Counted from the stretch's first letter, positions 10,519-24,404 are shown. The stretch is 64,000 nucleotides of DNA from Tetmemena sp. SeJ-2015 (GCA_027382625.1 JAJKFJ010021850.1:1-64000); one strand, 5' to 3'. Program-made: numbers and translations. Notes: generated by a model from the letters alone, not told the origin.

Positions 10519-12053
10519 TCAATAACTATTCAAACGCAGCAAAAACTCATTAGGACTCTCAAATACGAACGAATCTGTCGTCTGTATATCCTTAGCGCAA
10601 ACATCCCTCATGAACTAGTTTAAAATTAAGCCTTGGTCTCTAAGTAAGTAAATGAAGTCTTTCATATCGCAACCTCCTAGTATCTCAGGGTGAGTTTAAT
10701 TCAAGCATCTACCCTTCAAAGAAACAAGCTAGTCATTAAATTTTACTCTTACTGTTCCCTTAACTTCTCCAGTCAAATTTCCTTAAAGGTCCTCTTCAAA
10801 AAGCTCGAGCATCAACATAGTTGAAGGTTGGGCGAAATCCCATTTCAAATCATCGGAGATCAAACTCAGAAAGGCTTTAACATTTACTTCCTCACCGAGA
10901 AGCAAAAAGTATCTGAAGGTTGCTATCTTGTAGAAGCTGTTAAATTTCATCTAGGCCTGATGAAGAGAAAGAATCCAATTGTAATCAGAGGATAATTGAG
11001 GATCTGATGAGAGATCAGCAGCTGAAAGATCTCCAATCAGCCTTGCAGATATTAATTAGGCAAGCTCTGAAGTTTTTAGGATGGCGAGATCTCTATGAGC
11101 AAAGATTTTGTAGTAGTACTCAGATTCCATAAACTTTTGGCAAATAGATTGAAGCTCGGTGGTGTAGTTGAATAGCTTGAAATCATATCCATCTATCCAA
11201 GCGTCATAAACGAATCTGCAAAGTTCTACAGAGTCTTCATAATTTTAAACTTGAACGCCTGTGATATTTATTAGCGCGTTATTGTATTGAGCAACTGTTT
11301 GAGTCTTAATTTATTAGAATTCTGTTGAATTTTTTGCAAGTTCTCTCAGCTAGGAGTACCTCTTGCATCCATACCCATTATATTCATTCATCTAATCCTC
11401 AGTCTAGTATTTAATATCCAGAATAAATTGAATTGAATGAGTATTGATTGAAGATGTCGAAGGGTGTGAAACAATCTTTAGTAGCGCACTCACCTAAATC
11501 TTGAATTTCTTTTTCAGTGACTGCAGAAAACACGGGTGGTCTAACATTCTTCTGCTGCCATTCATCAAGTTTTTGATTGCATGTTTCAGGAGGGTACATG
11601 CCAACTAGTTGAGCATTAGCACTGGTGTAGCTCTAAGAATTTCCAGATGTGCGAGTGAACATCTCCTAAATGTTATAGCTGAAATTGAGGAAAGATTAGT
11701 TGTATCCGGCAATATCTGTTCCAGAAGCGAGGTCTGTCACGTAGCGCCTTCTCATCTCCTGTCCTATCAAGTACTGCTGCCTCAAGCCCAGAGGTGTAAT
11801 GTTAAAACATACTTGATCCATTAAAATAATTTGAGATTAATGTTCTTGAAAGTATAATCATCTAATGATTCATTTGTAGCTATTATGTGGTTGAATCGAG
11901 ACGAGTGAGGAAAATAAGAGTGCCCGTGTGATCTATAAATAAAATTTGTAAATATCCTAGCTGAACCAAAAAGTCTAGTCTCTAGCTTGCTTCCAAGAAG
12001 AGAGGAATCTGAACCAAAGCTAAAACAGCAAGTTGTAATTTGTTTGCTTTCAT
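10519..12053 (-). CDS. Histidine acid phosphatase-like protein, probable pseudoenzyme
   Basis: ATG at 12053-12051 gives a signal-like leader (MKANKLQLAVLALVQIPLF). The family block ITPLGLRQQYLIGQEMRRRY and the downstream FTRTSGNSQSYTSANAQLVG, MYPPETC are clear, as in lysosomal or prostatic acid phosphatases. The expected RHG motif is not seen: the upstream region (about 11840-12000) reads HGHSYFPHSSRF in one frame and is frame-disrupted. In the C-terminal half, where the HD dipeptide should be, the sequence reads TFRYFLLLGEEVNVKAFLSL with no HD. It ends LLRLNSY at TGA 10521-10519. It lies just upstream of its paralogue in tandem. A non-catalytic or surface role is inferred; N-terminal exons may also be hidden by an unplaced IES. 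Confidence 0.7.
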
Positions 12054-12154
12054 TTTAAATTTATTAAATATGCAGTGAGTAATGTTTCATTAGCACAAGT
12101 TTCGCAAAAATGATAAGGAAAATATGAATTTTGATGTGTGTAAGATTTATAAGG

Positions 12155-12877
12155 TCACAGTTACTGAGTGGTCTGAAGGAGTGCATCTAGAGATGAAAGC
12201 TTATCTAAAATAAGCTTGGCATCTTTCTTTCCCATTTCGAAGATGATTTTGTCCCTAAGATCTCCTCTTTTCGGCTAGATAACCACAGTTGCAGATTGCT
12301 TATTAATATTTCCTTGATGCCTGCTTGCAGTAGTGACATGAATCTCCCAGTCTATTTCAGAGATACCACTTGTAGAGTTCCTGAGTGGCTCGTTAAGTGC
12401 CTTGATAATTTTGGTCTGCTCATTTTTCCAGTAGAGAGCAATTTGTCTTTTGTGATCATCTTTAGCTCTTACAGACTAAATGACTCGAGATTAATTACTT
12501 ATAAGTTTCTTACATTAGTTAAGAATTCCTCTAGATCCTCTTTGCTCATATTGTTCTTCACAATAGTCTCTAATATTAGCAGTGTACTCTCCACCAACTT
12601 ATTGAATTCTATAGCCATGGTCATTATTGCAAATATAAAGTGGATTTGTTAGAGATTATTCACATAGCACTATGATTAAACACTTACAATCAAGAGAGGT
12701 TTCTTAACTGTTGAACAAGTTTGAGTAGAGGAATTGTAAATCGAGAGACTCATCAATCTCGATATCTTTGCTCTTAGAAAAGAAGTCCTTGTACTTTATT
12801 CCCATTAGTCCTTTGATGAAGGCGTAGAAGTATTTCTTATCCATGCCTCCTGCATCAAGTCGCATTCCTCCGTCCAT
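12155..12877 (-). CDS. COMM domain-containing protein
   Basis: COMMD proteins form the decameric ring of the Commander endosomal-recycling complex. ATG 12877-12875, MDGGMRLDAGGMDKKYFYAF, then a helical N-terminal domain (FNKLVESTLLILETIVKNNM) reached through a GT-AG intron of about 79 nt (about 12611-12689). An IES of 14 bp at 12413-12426 must be removed to give DKLLSTGKIIKALNEPL. The COMM domain follows: ISEIDWEIHVTTASRHQG (the D-W signature), NKQSATVVIQPKRG, and ILDKLSSLDALLQ, ending at TGA 12157-12155. The length (about 200 aa) fits the family. Which of the ten paralogues it matches cannot be decided. Confidence 0.8.
12413..12426 (-). other. Candidate IES (14 bp), pointer AAAAT
   Basis: Minus-strand AAAAT repeats (plus ATTTT at 12408-12412 and 12422-12426). 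Deleting 14 bp fuses STGK to IIKALNEPLRNSTSGISEID in frame. No intron of this size with GT-AG ends exists here. Confidence 0.75.
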
Positions 12878-13079
12878 TACTCAAAATTAAAATAATTAAG
12901 TATATATCTTTAATTAAATTTAGCTTTGATATGGAGATATCGATAGAAGAAATTGAATTATGTTGGTTGAAGGTTTTTAAATCGAATTGAAGTAAGAAAT
13001 TATGGCTTGAAAGGCAATCCTTGTAGAATCACTTAGAAATTCTTAAGTGAAATTTGAATTCTCTTAATCATTGAAATTA

Positions 13080-16000
13080 TCACTCCCTGTATTAATGCTG
13101 ATTGACATTAGTTCCAGTGCCTACTCCTCCATAGCTGTTATAGTTTTGTTGCATCTGAAGTTGTTGTTGTTGCTAGTTCCTCTGGAGAATTTGAGAAATC
13201 TCCTAGGGTTAATTAATGCCAAGAGGATAAGGTTATGCCTTCATTTTCAGAGGTGGCTGATTGGGATTAGTAGGTAAATGTTCATTTATATAATAATTAC
13301 TCATTCTAAAAAGAGCCCTAAAGTGAACGACCAAAAGAGGATGTGTTCATATTTTGGCTAATTTGAGTATTCGTAGTTTATGAATCGGCACTTATGTAAC
13401 TATCAGTATTTAGTATGCTTTGAGTAGTGGCCATAGAAGAGGATAAAATCTAGCTCTACTAGGTTGAATTAGGCTGCTGTTGAAGTTAGCTGATTTAGAA
13501 TGGCTCGGTAACTACATTTAAGCCGCCATCCCCACAGCCAACAAACAAGAATCTTCTTTCAGGACTCACAATTATATTGCAAAACAAATATTATGGAGAG
13601 CACAGGGTAAGTAATTGAAACTTACTGCTTCTTGAATTACTTTAATAAAGGTAACTATCTCAGGATTAAGTAACCTTTCTCAGTTCCATAAACAAGTTTT
13701 TCCATGAAGTTAGAGTCCTTAATTACTTGCGGTGAGATGATGTGTCCACAATCTTCCTTCTGCTTTTAAATAAAACATTTCTAAGAACTATCCGTTCATT
13801 GAGAAAGAGTACCAATAATGATCTTCTCTTGTGAAAAAGCAGCAAGCTGGTAGTGGTGCTGAAGTCAAAATTCCAGAATAAATGGGTAAGAGCTTAGGGT
13901 GTTAGAAGGTTCTGATAAGATTGTCATTATTTAAGCTGTGTAAATTAGCGGTACCATCGAAAGAGCAAGTGAGATAGAGATTTAGATCTTCACTTATATG
14001 AATCATAGATATCACTCCCTCATGGTTACAGAAATGAGATCTAATTTGCCAGTTAAAATCATTTGACTAATTAGTCTATGTGATTGGCTGATAAATCCAG
14101 GATATTATATCTCCATTTTTAGACCCTGTTATGACAAGTCTATCATTAAAAGTAGCATTAATTGCAGTTACAGTTGAGGTATGAGCATTTAGAGAAGAAG
14201 GTTGATCCTAACTAATACCTTCTATGGGGCATATAGCTAACCTTCCACCCCAAAGACCTCCTCTAAGAATGCATTTTTAAGTGTGTAAAATGTGAAGTGG
14301 GTAATCAAACTTTTTATTAGATCTGTCAAATACCTCAATACCATGGCTGTTAGGCTTGTAATCAAACTTTCTCTTCTTATCTTCACAACAAGTAAAAGGA
14401 GTATTAGGGTTTATTTCGTGTGCTTTAGCCAACCAATAGAAATAGGTGACTGTTCCATCTTTACTAATGCCTATTAATAGTTTGATCATCTGCAAATCGA
14501 GCTTTCAAGATTCCTTCTGGCTGAATGACAATTATAATACTAAACAGTCTATGTGTTAGATGATGAACTTTTGCTTGCTTACTGGACAACTGGCTTATAC
14601 ACCTTAATTTTAGATGAGTTATCAACGACACAGTTAAACTTCAAGGTTTGAGACTTAGGCAGTCTCTGAGGATGCTTGATTTTTGGAATAGTTATGATGG
14701 AGTTTACCCGTAGTTATATATCTACTCTTGGAGAGACTGCTTCATGAGTTAGTCACTTATGCTATCTATGTCTACACTGTCTTCATAAGTTATGTGAGCA
14801 AACAAGTTTAGAGCCTTGTCAGCCTCTGCGTCCCTTTGCTTGAAGCCGAAGATGTAATCAACCCAACCTCCTAGATTTTGAGAAACGTAGTTAGATTCAA
14901 AAGCCTCTCTCATGAATAGAGCAAACAGGTGTGGGTTGTTATTGCACCAAGGGGGGAGGAGCACATCATTCACTACAACTCCATCCTACTTCTTTCCGAA
15001 TTTGATCTTATTCAGGTTCAAGAACATCTCAGGACAAAAGAAGAATTCTGGAATAAGCTCTCTCACATCAGAAGAATCACTAAGAGCTCCATTTAATGAC
15101 TCTTGCAAAGAATGGAATCCTCTGTCTGGAGAATCAAGATGCTTCCCATGAAGTTCAACTAAGGCATCTATATAAGGACTTAGTCTAGAGAGATAATGAA
15201 GAACTATTCCTGGATTAGAATAATGAGAACCACAATGGAATCTCTCATTTGGAGAATTAAAGGAGTCTAAATCTTCTGATTTTCTCTTGAACTCAGCTTG
15301 TCTCTCAGCAGTACCAAGGAGCTGCATGTTTTTATTTAAGTCTCTAAATCCAGCTGGTGGAATTTAGTGACCTTGAGGCTACTGCATTTAAACTTGGTTT
15401 GCAGCCTGAATATCTGGTGCAATTTAAGAGCTGAAATCAACAAAAAGCCAAGGGAAAATAGGGTATTGGGATAGATCATTATAGGATCTTCCAGCTAGCG
15501 TGTTCAGTTCCATTATGTACTTCAAAGTTTGAAATTTTCCATTGAGCCCACTTTTCTGTGAGTTCCTTCTTTTTAAGAAGCTTTTTAGGTTCTAGAGTAT
15601 CATAGTATCTCAAGTTAAATGACCTTTAGCCCCTCTGTCTAATGATCTTTTTGGCGAACTATTCTCTGTCCTCACCATTTTAAAATAAATTAGAGAAGTT
15701 AAAGAGAATAGACTTATTACTAAGGAGGAATATTTCAAGAGCGGTTTTACGCCCGAGGAATCTTCTCTTCTAGATTTCCTTTATATCGGCGAGGGGTATT
15801 ATTTTGTAGAGTAATTCATTTGGTCGCTTATTATACTTGAAGAAGAAGATATTGTCTCGCTCTTAAACTAAGCTTGTTGGTGTGAAGAGATCATCAAAGA
15901 ATATTATTTCAGATGAGGTAAGTGTAACTTGACCAGGTCTCTTGATTTTAAGAGAAAAAAATTAATTCACTCAAAAACCAATTTGAGTAATTCCTTAATC

Positions 16001-19000
16001 TAAATTCTTATTTGTCTTAATTAATTTATTAGCTAGTGTGGGCTATTTTTCGAGTAAATGAAATGAATTTATAACATTTAGTATCTCAAAATTACAAAAA
16101 TTAAAACAAAATATTTTTAATAAATATAATTCTTTAAAGGTCTCTAATAAAAAGGTTTCAAGATAGAGCATTTTAAATCAACAAGAATTTCCTTAACTTT
16201 ATTCTTAGATGCATAAAGATGTTCTCTGAGATGATTGAGGAACTATTTCTTAAGCTGGCCTCTCTCTAAATTGTTTAATGACTTCGAGAAGAAACTAATC
16301 ATTTGTGTAGGATTCTGCTTAACCCCTCCCAATTTAAAGCCTTTATTTTCCTCCTCTTCATCATCAGAATTTTAATTTTTGCCTTAGATTTCTGCTTTAG
16401 CCTTTTAGGGATGGTTAACTTTTATATTCTTAGAATCTTAATTGGTGAATAGAATCATAGAGGGCTCCTCAATAATTTCAGAGAATATATCTTGCTCGAT
16501 ATTTTAGCTTGGATCTTAGAGCACAAAACCATTTGAATACCTTTCTTTCAAATAAGGCCTTAAACCTTCTGCATTTTTACTTAGGCAGTAACCAAAGAAA
16601 CTATCTCCATTACTCAAACTCATTCTCCACATACCATGATTTCCTAAAAGTTGCCCTTCACTTTTCTCCAATTGTTAGCCTATTCCTTATGAAATTATCA
16701 TTCAGAAGTGCTACTTTTAATAAAATAGAATCTATCTTTAAATAATTTAAGTCTAAAATTTTGTAGTTTAAACATTTATACTAATTTAAAGAAAAATGAA
16801 TTTTATGATAAATCTTTTTGAATGACTTTGTTCTTCCTTTCAAATTCCTCAGAGCTGAGCATTCCTATAACTTCGATTGTGTCTTGTTGCATTCTTTTAA
16901 GGATTTCATCTTTAGCTTTATCAGTGCTGGACTAAGACTCTTAATAGTGAAGAGCATAAGTTGACCTCTTGGAAATCAAATAGAGCATCTGTTATTCATT
17001 AAGCATCTTAGATATTATCTATCGAATACGCTCTCCATTAAAGATAGCAATCTTCCAGTCATTCATGTAACACTTCAAAATTATGAGTGATTTAAAATTT
17101 AAAGATTGATTTATAGTTTAGAAACTTTCAGGAAAGTCATCATAGTCATTTTACTTGATTCTTAAAATGTCCTTCAAACCAATTAAACTCTCACTATTCC
17201 CTTGATAGTGCTTAAGTAGAACTGATGTGAATATGTGTCGACAGGCACTAAGATGTGATTCATTATTGGATTGGCCCCTAAGATTTTGGTATTCAATGAT
17301 GTTGATGAAATAAATCATGAGATTCTTCAAGCTTTAAGCAAAGAGCTTATTTAGCATCTGATCTTTAGGACTTGAAGTATTAGAACCTTAAGATACGTTT
17401 GAGCTCATGTAGTTATTTTGCCTGACTCCAGCTGCGTTTGAATTAGTACTCGTGTTGTGAATTTCATGGAATAAGAAAGCAAAGGCGAAGCTAATGCAAT
17501 CAGTAAACTTCTTTTGGTAGTTATTGTAAAGAGTGCTAACGAGTCTACTTTTCCAAGTCTCGGAAACTATCATCAAGAATTTCACAAATCTTTCAAATCT
17601 CTCCAGCAATTAGAGAACTTAAGGCTTAGAGTCTGCTTGTACAAGGGAAGCACACATTATATTGAGAATAGTTTTCATGAAGCTCTGCTCTGAAGTCACA
17701 TTCAAATGCTAAAAGTAGGATAGATTGTCTGTAATTTGAGATTATGCTTGATCACTTTGATGTCTTCCTCCACCCAAAACTTTCAATTAATATAAAACTC
17801 CTCTTAGAATGCCTTTGGCTTTGCTTGTCGCTGGTTTTGAAGGCACGCTAGTTTGTGCTTAAGAAGGCTAATCCATTTTATAAGGAGATCCCTCATGTAG
17901 AAGCACATCAACGATTTAACTCAACTCATCTGCTGAGCCTTTCTTTTCTAGTCTTGTGAAGATTAGGTCCTCTATTTTTATTGACTTGTTTTTCTCCATT
18001 GAGTACATCCACTCAGGGTAAATGCTATCTACGGTGATGAGAATATAAAAATTTAGTCTACTAGATCCCATTCAGCCCATTAAGCTTTGCTTTCTTTATT
18101 AGAATAAGAATACAGGAACTCATTTTGAATCCATTTATAGAGTGAGCCGTTCAGGTCTCTATTTCCAAATTGATTTGCTTGCAGTTTGCTTTTTTGGGCT
18201 GATCCAAAAATTAGCTCCTCACTCAAAAATATCAGATAGATTAAATTCTACCAAGTTGGCATTAACCTTGCCACTTGAGGTCTGAGTCGGGAGGCATCAT
18301 CCCTTAGTCCTTGCATCAATTGGCAGGCAAGAACTCTTACTAATCTATTAGAAATCTCATAATCTCTTTCCATTCTCTCTGCCGAAGAACTTGGAGACAG
18401 ATGCTTTTATATCTATGGCCATCTCATCAAGAAATTTAACTTCTTGTACGCTTCCTCCTCTGGATTGGTGCTTATATTTCTGAGCAGTAAGGTGTGTAGC
18501 TTGCTTCCTATGTCATATACTGCAAGTGATGATCCTTAGAGGTTTTTAAATCTGCTGGACATATCCTAGTAAGGCATCAAGATCTTAAGAAGCCAAGAGT
18601 GGAATTAAGGATGCATTAAAAGTTGTGAGCCATTATTAGGATCCCATTTTGTTAATAGTTCTAAGTCATTGAAAGCTCTTTGTCTTATGATGTTATTAGA
18701 GTGAGAAACTAGAACCATTAAAAGTTGGATGGCAGGCTAGTATCCTATCTTATCAACCTCATCTATCACAATATTCTCATACAGAGATGAGGGAGCTCTG
18801 CTGATAATCCACTCGAGACAACTCGTGTATAGATTCTCTAACTCAATAGTATAGTCATCATTATTTTAGCCATTTGACTGGAATTAATCTTCCTAATTTT
18901 CCTCATCATCTTAACTCAAGAAAAGCAGAGAAGCGTGCTATCCTTTTTGAAGATTGCTTTGGTATTAAATTGCATCACTACTTCTCTTCTTTTGAGAAAC

Positions 19001-22000
19001 TCCTCTCTACGTTCCAGAACTTCGATCTTTTGGATGTGAAGAAATGCTCTATTCATGCATATTTAAGCTACTTGAGAGATTCATGTTCTGCATTTCCTAG
19101 CTACTATAGGATTTTAATCCTTAGGGCAGTCTATCATGCCTTGATGAATCTGACTTGGATTGGCTATCATGAGATAACTCTTCAGTGATTGTAAAAATAA
19201 TTTGATTAATGCTTATATATCAATTATTCCAAGTCTTAAAATTTGCATAAAAATAGATTTCTTTAAAATTGTTTGATGGTCAAATGTAGCAGTTTTCAAT
19301 CCGAATCCCTTTCCAGTATGGAGTCCAATACTATCTAGAGTACCACTCAAGCTTAACTTGTCTTTAGATCCTTCTAATAGTGCATTCTTTTCATCTTGAG
19401 ACATGGAAAACTCTATTTTCTTAATACCTCTCACGCTTTGTGGGGTCATAAATTGCTACCTTGGATTCTTTAACTTTTACTTTTCTTTTGTATTCTTACC
19501 TCCTTCTTAATTTTGTCCAGGAGCCTCGAATACGAAGTCTTCATCTTCTTCTTGATCTAAGAACTTACTTTCAAAAGTCTTTTTGTTTGCTTTGCTGGGA
19601 TGCTTAATAGCTTCGGTAGGATCTTTTCTGTTCATAGCTGCGATACAAAGGGATGCTAATTCCTCTATCTCTAATTCAAAATTTCTCATCTCCTCATCTT
19701 CAGATATCTTAGCTTAGCCGTGCTCACCTCCATAAGTAAACAACTCATTTATGGCGTCTGTATCAAGATTGAGCTTATTATTCGTATTAGTGAAAAGTTT
19801 GGCATTCTTCTAGAATGAGATAAAAAGTTAATATCGAAAACAGATGACTGCTTTCTTCTTCTTAGGTGGGTTTTGTGAAACCTTTGTCTCTTCTACAATT
19901 TCTAGTTCCTCTTATTCCCTCATGATTTAATCTTCTGTATCTGAAGTAGCTCCTGTATTGCCTCCTATCATTAAATTCTTTTTCTTTAAAATAGCTCCTT
20001 AAGCTCTTTGATTCTGGTTTAGAGTTTCCTGATTATTAGAAACTTATCTGTCCCTATTTTGTGTATTATCATCATCTTCAAAATCACCAAGAGTAGGCCT
20101 TCCTTTCTTTGGCTTTGAAGGTATAACCACGCTGCTATTCTTCTTTTTATCTTTTATCATTAACTCTAGGTCATCATCCTCATTGTGTCTTATTTATCTA
20201 TGAGGCTCAAAGAACGCTGAATCATCTTTATACTAAAACAGTTAATTCTCATTAAAATTTTATCTTCCTCTGCCTCTTAAAAGTTTTACTACTAAGCATT
20301 CATTTCAATATCGGCATCATCCACAATCATTACCTTGCTACTTTATTTTTCCTCTTCCTCAGAATCAGAACCATCGTCAGGAAATCCAAACATAAATTGC
20401 TTTGGCTATCTCAAATTCGATTTACTCATTACATTTTCGTTAGCAAAAGATGTATTGGATCCTTTTCTTTTATTGGCTTAATCATTAAAGCTAGTGTCTT
20501 CCATCTCTGCGAATTTTATAGTCCCTTTCTATCCTTAAGTGCTAGGCCCCGCAAATGTGTTTCTTTGGCCTCTAGGTCTATTGGCATCAAAGCCATCATC
20601 ATCTTCAATTATAGAATCTAGAGCGAGATTTTTAACATTGCCACCAAACATCATCTTTTTTGGCTGGCTTGGGAGTTTCTAAGTGTTCAAGAATCCTTTC
20701 TTGTCATCTCTCTTTTGCTTGTTCTTAAATCCTAGTATCCCAAACTTCTTCTGTACTTCATCATCTGAGGCCTATTACTCATTATCACTCTTCTATTCCT
20801 CATCCTCGTTTACTTCATCTATAGTGGGTGCAGCTGCATTCTTACCGAACATGAGCGGCTTCATTGTTTGGTTAAACTTTTTCTAGTCACGCTTTATTTC
20901 CACTGGCTCATTTTCATCTTCACTATCCTCATCACTCTTCTCATCAGAAAATCCAAACTAGAGAGCAGGCTTCTTACCACTTCTAGGAGCTGGAGGGGGT
21001 GGTCTTGTACCAGGAATCAAATCAGGGTTCTATCTTTCGTACTCTTGCTATTCTAACTACTGAGCTTTGGAAAGTACAGGCTTAGAGTTAAATGAAAAGG
21101 GATCCTAAGCTTTGTTACTCAGTTCGAAAGCTTGCTAGTAATGATCCTAAGTGTTACTTTGATCTTCATCTTCGAAGAACAAGCCATCTCCGAATTTTTA
21201 GGGAGAAAAGCTGCTGAACGGTTCTTGACTGTTCAAGATATTTGAAGCTTTATCTCCTTCATTTTCTAATGCGTCTTCATCCATCATTCTATATTCAGTT
21301 AAATGCCCTTAGTCAGATTCAATATCTGGAAGCATCCTCTTCTATTCAGTATTAAGGTTTCTAAAAATTTAGCTCTTCTCTCTGATAGTAGTCATTTCCA
21401 TCATTTGCCTTGGCAGAATAATGTTGCACATGTAAGTTATCACATCAGGGTCAATCGCCATTTTAATAAGTTGAGAATGACTGCTAAGGACGTCTATCAA
21501 TTTAACGCACATCGCTTTTACATCGAATGAAGAGTTTGAGCACAGGTAAAGTAGAATTTAAAGGCCATTAACTTTCAGGAACTAAGCTGCGAATTCACTT
21601 GGACTAGCACAATTAGAAATGAATTTAATGAGTGATTTTAATCTTAGAAAAACAAAGAATGATTGCTTTCTGCTTATCTACTATCTAGCAAAAGCACTTT
21701 GAGAAGTTTCAGCATCTGTAAATGGAAGCAAGGAGAAGATTTTACAGTCAATGATTTTGCATCTCTAAATATGCTCAAGAACCTCAGTGCCTCCAGAAGT
21801 TAAAACTCCCTCAAGTACACCAGCTATAGGTGCTAGATACTTATTAATATTATGAACCACATTATTATCTTAATTATGAGAAAGTTGGTTAAGCTTCTAA
21901 TAGCTCAAAATCGTGTAAGAATTAGATCTCTCCTTTTTGGCTTTTCCTTTAATTCCAATTAGGCCCTTGATCATGAGTAGAAGGGCTTATTTGTCCCTCA

Positions 22001-24241
22001 TAAAACATCTGAAAAGTGTTCTTATGATATTCACAGCAATAACCCGCATCTTTGAGCTCACTAATTTTAACCATTAGATCTATCAGATTCTATATGCTAA
22101 AGAGTCTATTATATAGTAAAGGATTTTGAGCATAAATAGCCTTCACAAACAGCCAGAACTCATTTATAACTTCAAAATTCTGAGTATTTATCCAATAGTC
22201 ACTACTATACATCAGGTTTTTGAAAAACTGTTCCTAAAGTTTAGTCTCTCCTATCTAGAATCTAATTTCGGCAAGTAGTTGAATGGTTGCATTATTTACG
22301 CAGTATGGTGGGAGTTTATTCAGCAAGTGAAATAGGATATTGAAAAAGGGGGTAGGCTAATCTTATTCAAATTGAGAGAATGCTTTTTGCTATATAACTG
22401 AGTTGATGATTCTCAAGAATTCATTGAAAGTTGAATCCAAATTCGCAACGTGAGATTAAGGTGAAAACTAAGAATATTGTTCCTCATATTTCCATTAAAG
22501 GTAAAAGTGAAATCAGGCCACCATGTTAAAAATAGCTTAGATTTCTATCCATTTTAACAAACTCCAGAATTAATCATTAATTCAGCATCTCTCATTTCCA
22601 TGCAATCGTATATGCTTTTTCCTAAAGAAACATTTTAAAGAGTTGCTAAATCTTACCATTTGATCTCTCAGGATTATAGAGGATGAAAATTTTATCAGTC
22701 AACTTTTAGTCAATAAGATCAGTATTGAGGTATGTTCCAAACGGAACTTATCCTTTGAATGGCTATACTTGCAACTGAGCAGAGTTATAGAACCCGAACT
22801 CATAGTTTGAATAAATCTAAGCATATAAAGAGGACTTAATCTTACATTGATTAGCTTTTTTATATTGTTGAGAGGCTCCTTGAAGATTAGAAATGATGAC
22901 ATTTGACCGACGAAATTTTTGCAGAGAGTCATCATTGAGAGCTTGGGGTTTTTCTCAAATTTAGGGTAATCTATTGAAAGATTAGATTTGATTTGCTTGT
23001 CATTTATAACTGCTTAGAATTAACACCTTGTGAAGCTTGGTCTCTCATGTTCTGTCGCAAGAAAGTACCATTTTCTAGGCTGAAACTCTCCTAGCAGTAT
23101 TCCGTTGCTCTCAATAGCTTTAAAGATGATTAGCGCCAAAATTATTTACTTGGAGGAGTGTATTTCTTTCCTAAGATTCGATAGAATAGCTGTCTCCCAT
23201 TGAAATAGCATTCAAAACCTCCACTTCCCTCAAAGAAAACATTGAAAAGTATAGGTAAGTTCCTATCGTCCTGGAGCATATTATCATGGATTTGGAACCA
23301 GAGGCAAGCAGTGAATCCCTATAATTTACATCAGTATATAGTAATTAAATAGAATTATTCCTTACTCTTTAAAATTCGGTGGTCTATATCTGCTTAGTAT
23401 TGACTTGGATTCCTGATAAGTATCCCGAGAAGTAAAAGTAGTTTAAAGGGCCTACTTCATATCTAGACTCGAATATTCCATTCAAAAGTCTCAGTGCTGT
23501 ATTCAATTTTTAGTGAGCTTATTCAGTCTTTTGTATTTTGCAGAGCTTGGAGCATCTCATCTTAAGATACTAGTAAATGTATTCAATATGGCATCTCATG
23601 TATCTCTTTCCATAGGTTAACTTATTGATCAGATCTATAAGTTTGGCGGTTGCAAGCGGATTTTTTGTAGATAGCTTCATGCATAAGCTAATGCATAAGA
23701 GGATAAAATCTGACCTTAAAGAATCGTCTTAGAAACTTTAAATCTAAGTTGACTTCTCATTCTCGGTTAAATTGTTTGAATGTTTTTCCTTATAGTATTT
23801 CACGATTCTTGCAATATACTACTGGTTAAGTCTCTAGACATTAGTCAGAACGATATGATCTGTCAGTATCAAAGAGTTATGAACGCACTTTTTCAAAATA
23901 TCGTCTAGTCTGTCAATGATTATGCACTGAGAACTTTCGGGTAGGCTAAGAAATTGGTTTCGAGCAAATACCTTAAAAATAGCTGAAGGATTAGTAATGA
24001 GAAAGGTGTTTGAAAAATCCTTCTCATGGCTTATCTCAAATTTTGGAGGGGAAGGCTGAGGTATTTGAGACTGGTTTTAAGTTTGCTGACTTGACTACGA
24101 GCTCAGTCTACTAACATCGTTTACTTAGACTGGAATCAAGTAAGGTTTGTCGAATAAGGTTTCAAGATCTTGGAGCAAGAGCTCCTCTATCTCTTAAACA
24201 GAATGAGATTGGCTGAATCTCATGTCATTTTGAGTGTCCAT
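13080..24241 (-). CDS. Giant BEACH-domain protein (neurobeachin/LYST class)
   Basis: One locus of 11.2 kb encoding roughly 3,500 residues. BEACH proteins are large membrane-trafficking scaffolds. From ATG 24241: a disordered leader; ARM-like helices; a ConA-like strand block [16 protein letters not shown] (about 23,330); ARM/DUF4704-like helices (to about 21,350, [20 protein letters not shown]); then, in the same frame, an acidic, FG-containing disordered insert (19,450-21,300). Further ARM-like helices follow (17,100-19,180), then an acidic linker (16,150-16,520). The PH-BEACH part has [20 protein letters not shown] (about 15,780). The BEACH domain has [44 protein letters not shown] and [18 protein letters not shown] (15,300-14,780). 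WD40 repeats ([20 protein letters not shown]) and a Gln-rich tail end at TGA 13082-13080. Several small GT-AG introns and frame breaks are present. Confidence 0.85.
15960..16140 (-). other. AT-rich interruption between linker and PH-BEACH domain
   Basis: Coding quality is lost for about 180 bp between [12 protein letters not shown] and [17 protein letters not shown]. Composition rises to very high AT. It may be a larger IES or a long intron in the BEACH gene; I could not identify a unique pointer pair. Confidence 0.4.
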
Positions 24242-24404
24242 CTTTGGATTCAAAACTCTTTTTAATTTATTATATTTGAACCCAGGATTTGAATTTATTT
24301 GCCACAGACTTGAAGAAAGAGGGATATATCAATTAGAAAATTAATTTGTGGCGTCATCACTCTTATAATTAAATTATATATCTTTATAGATACTTTCGCA
24401 AAAA

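Noticed and set aside
18874..19188. Plus-strand open frame of 104 codons starting MTGINLPNF
   Set aside because: The minus strand here encodes BEACH-gene helices in frame with both flanks ([18 protein letters not shown]...), and the plus frame contains no TAA/TAG Gln codons, unlike real genes in this window.
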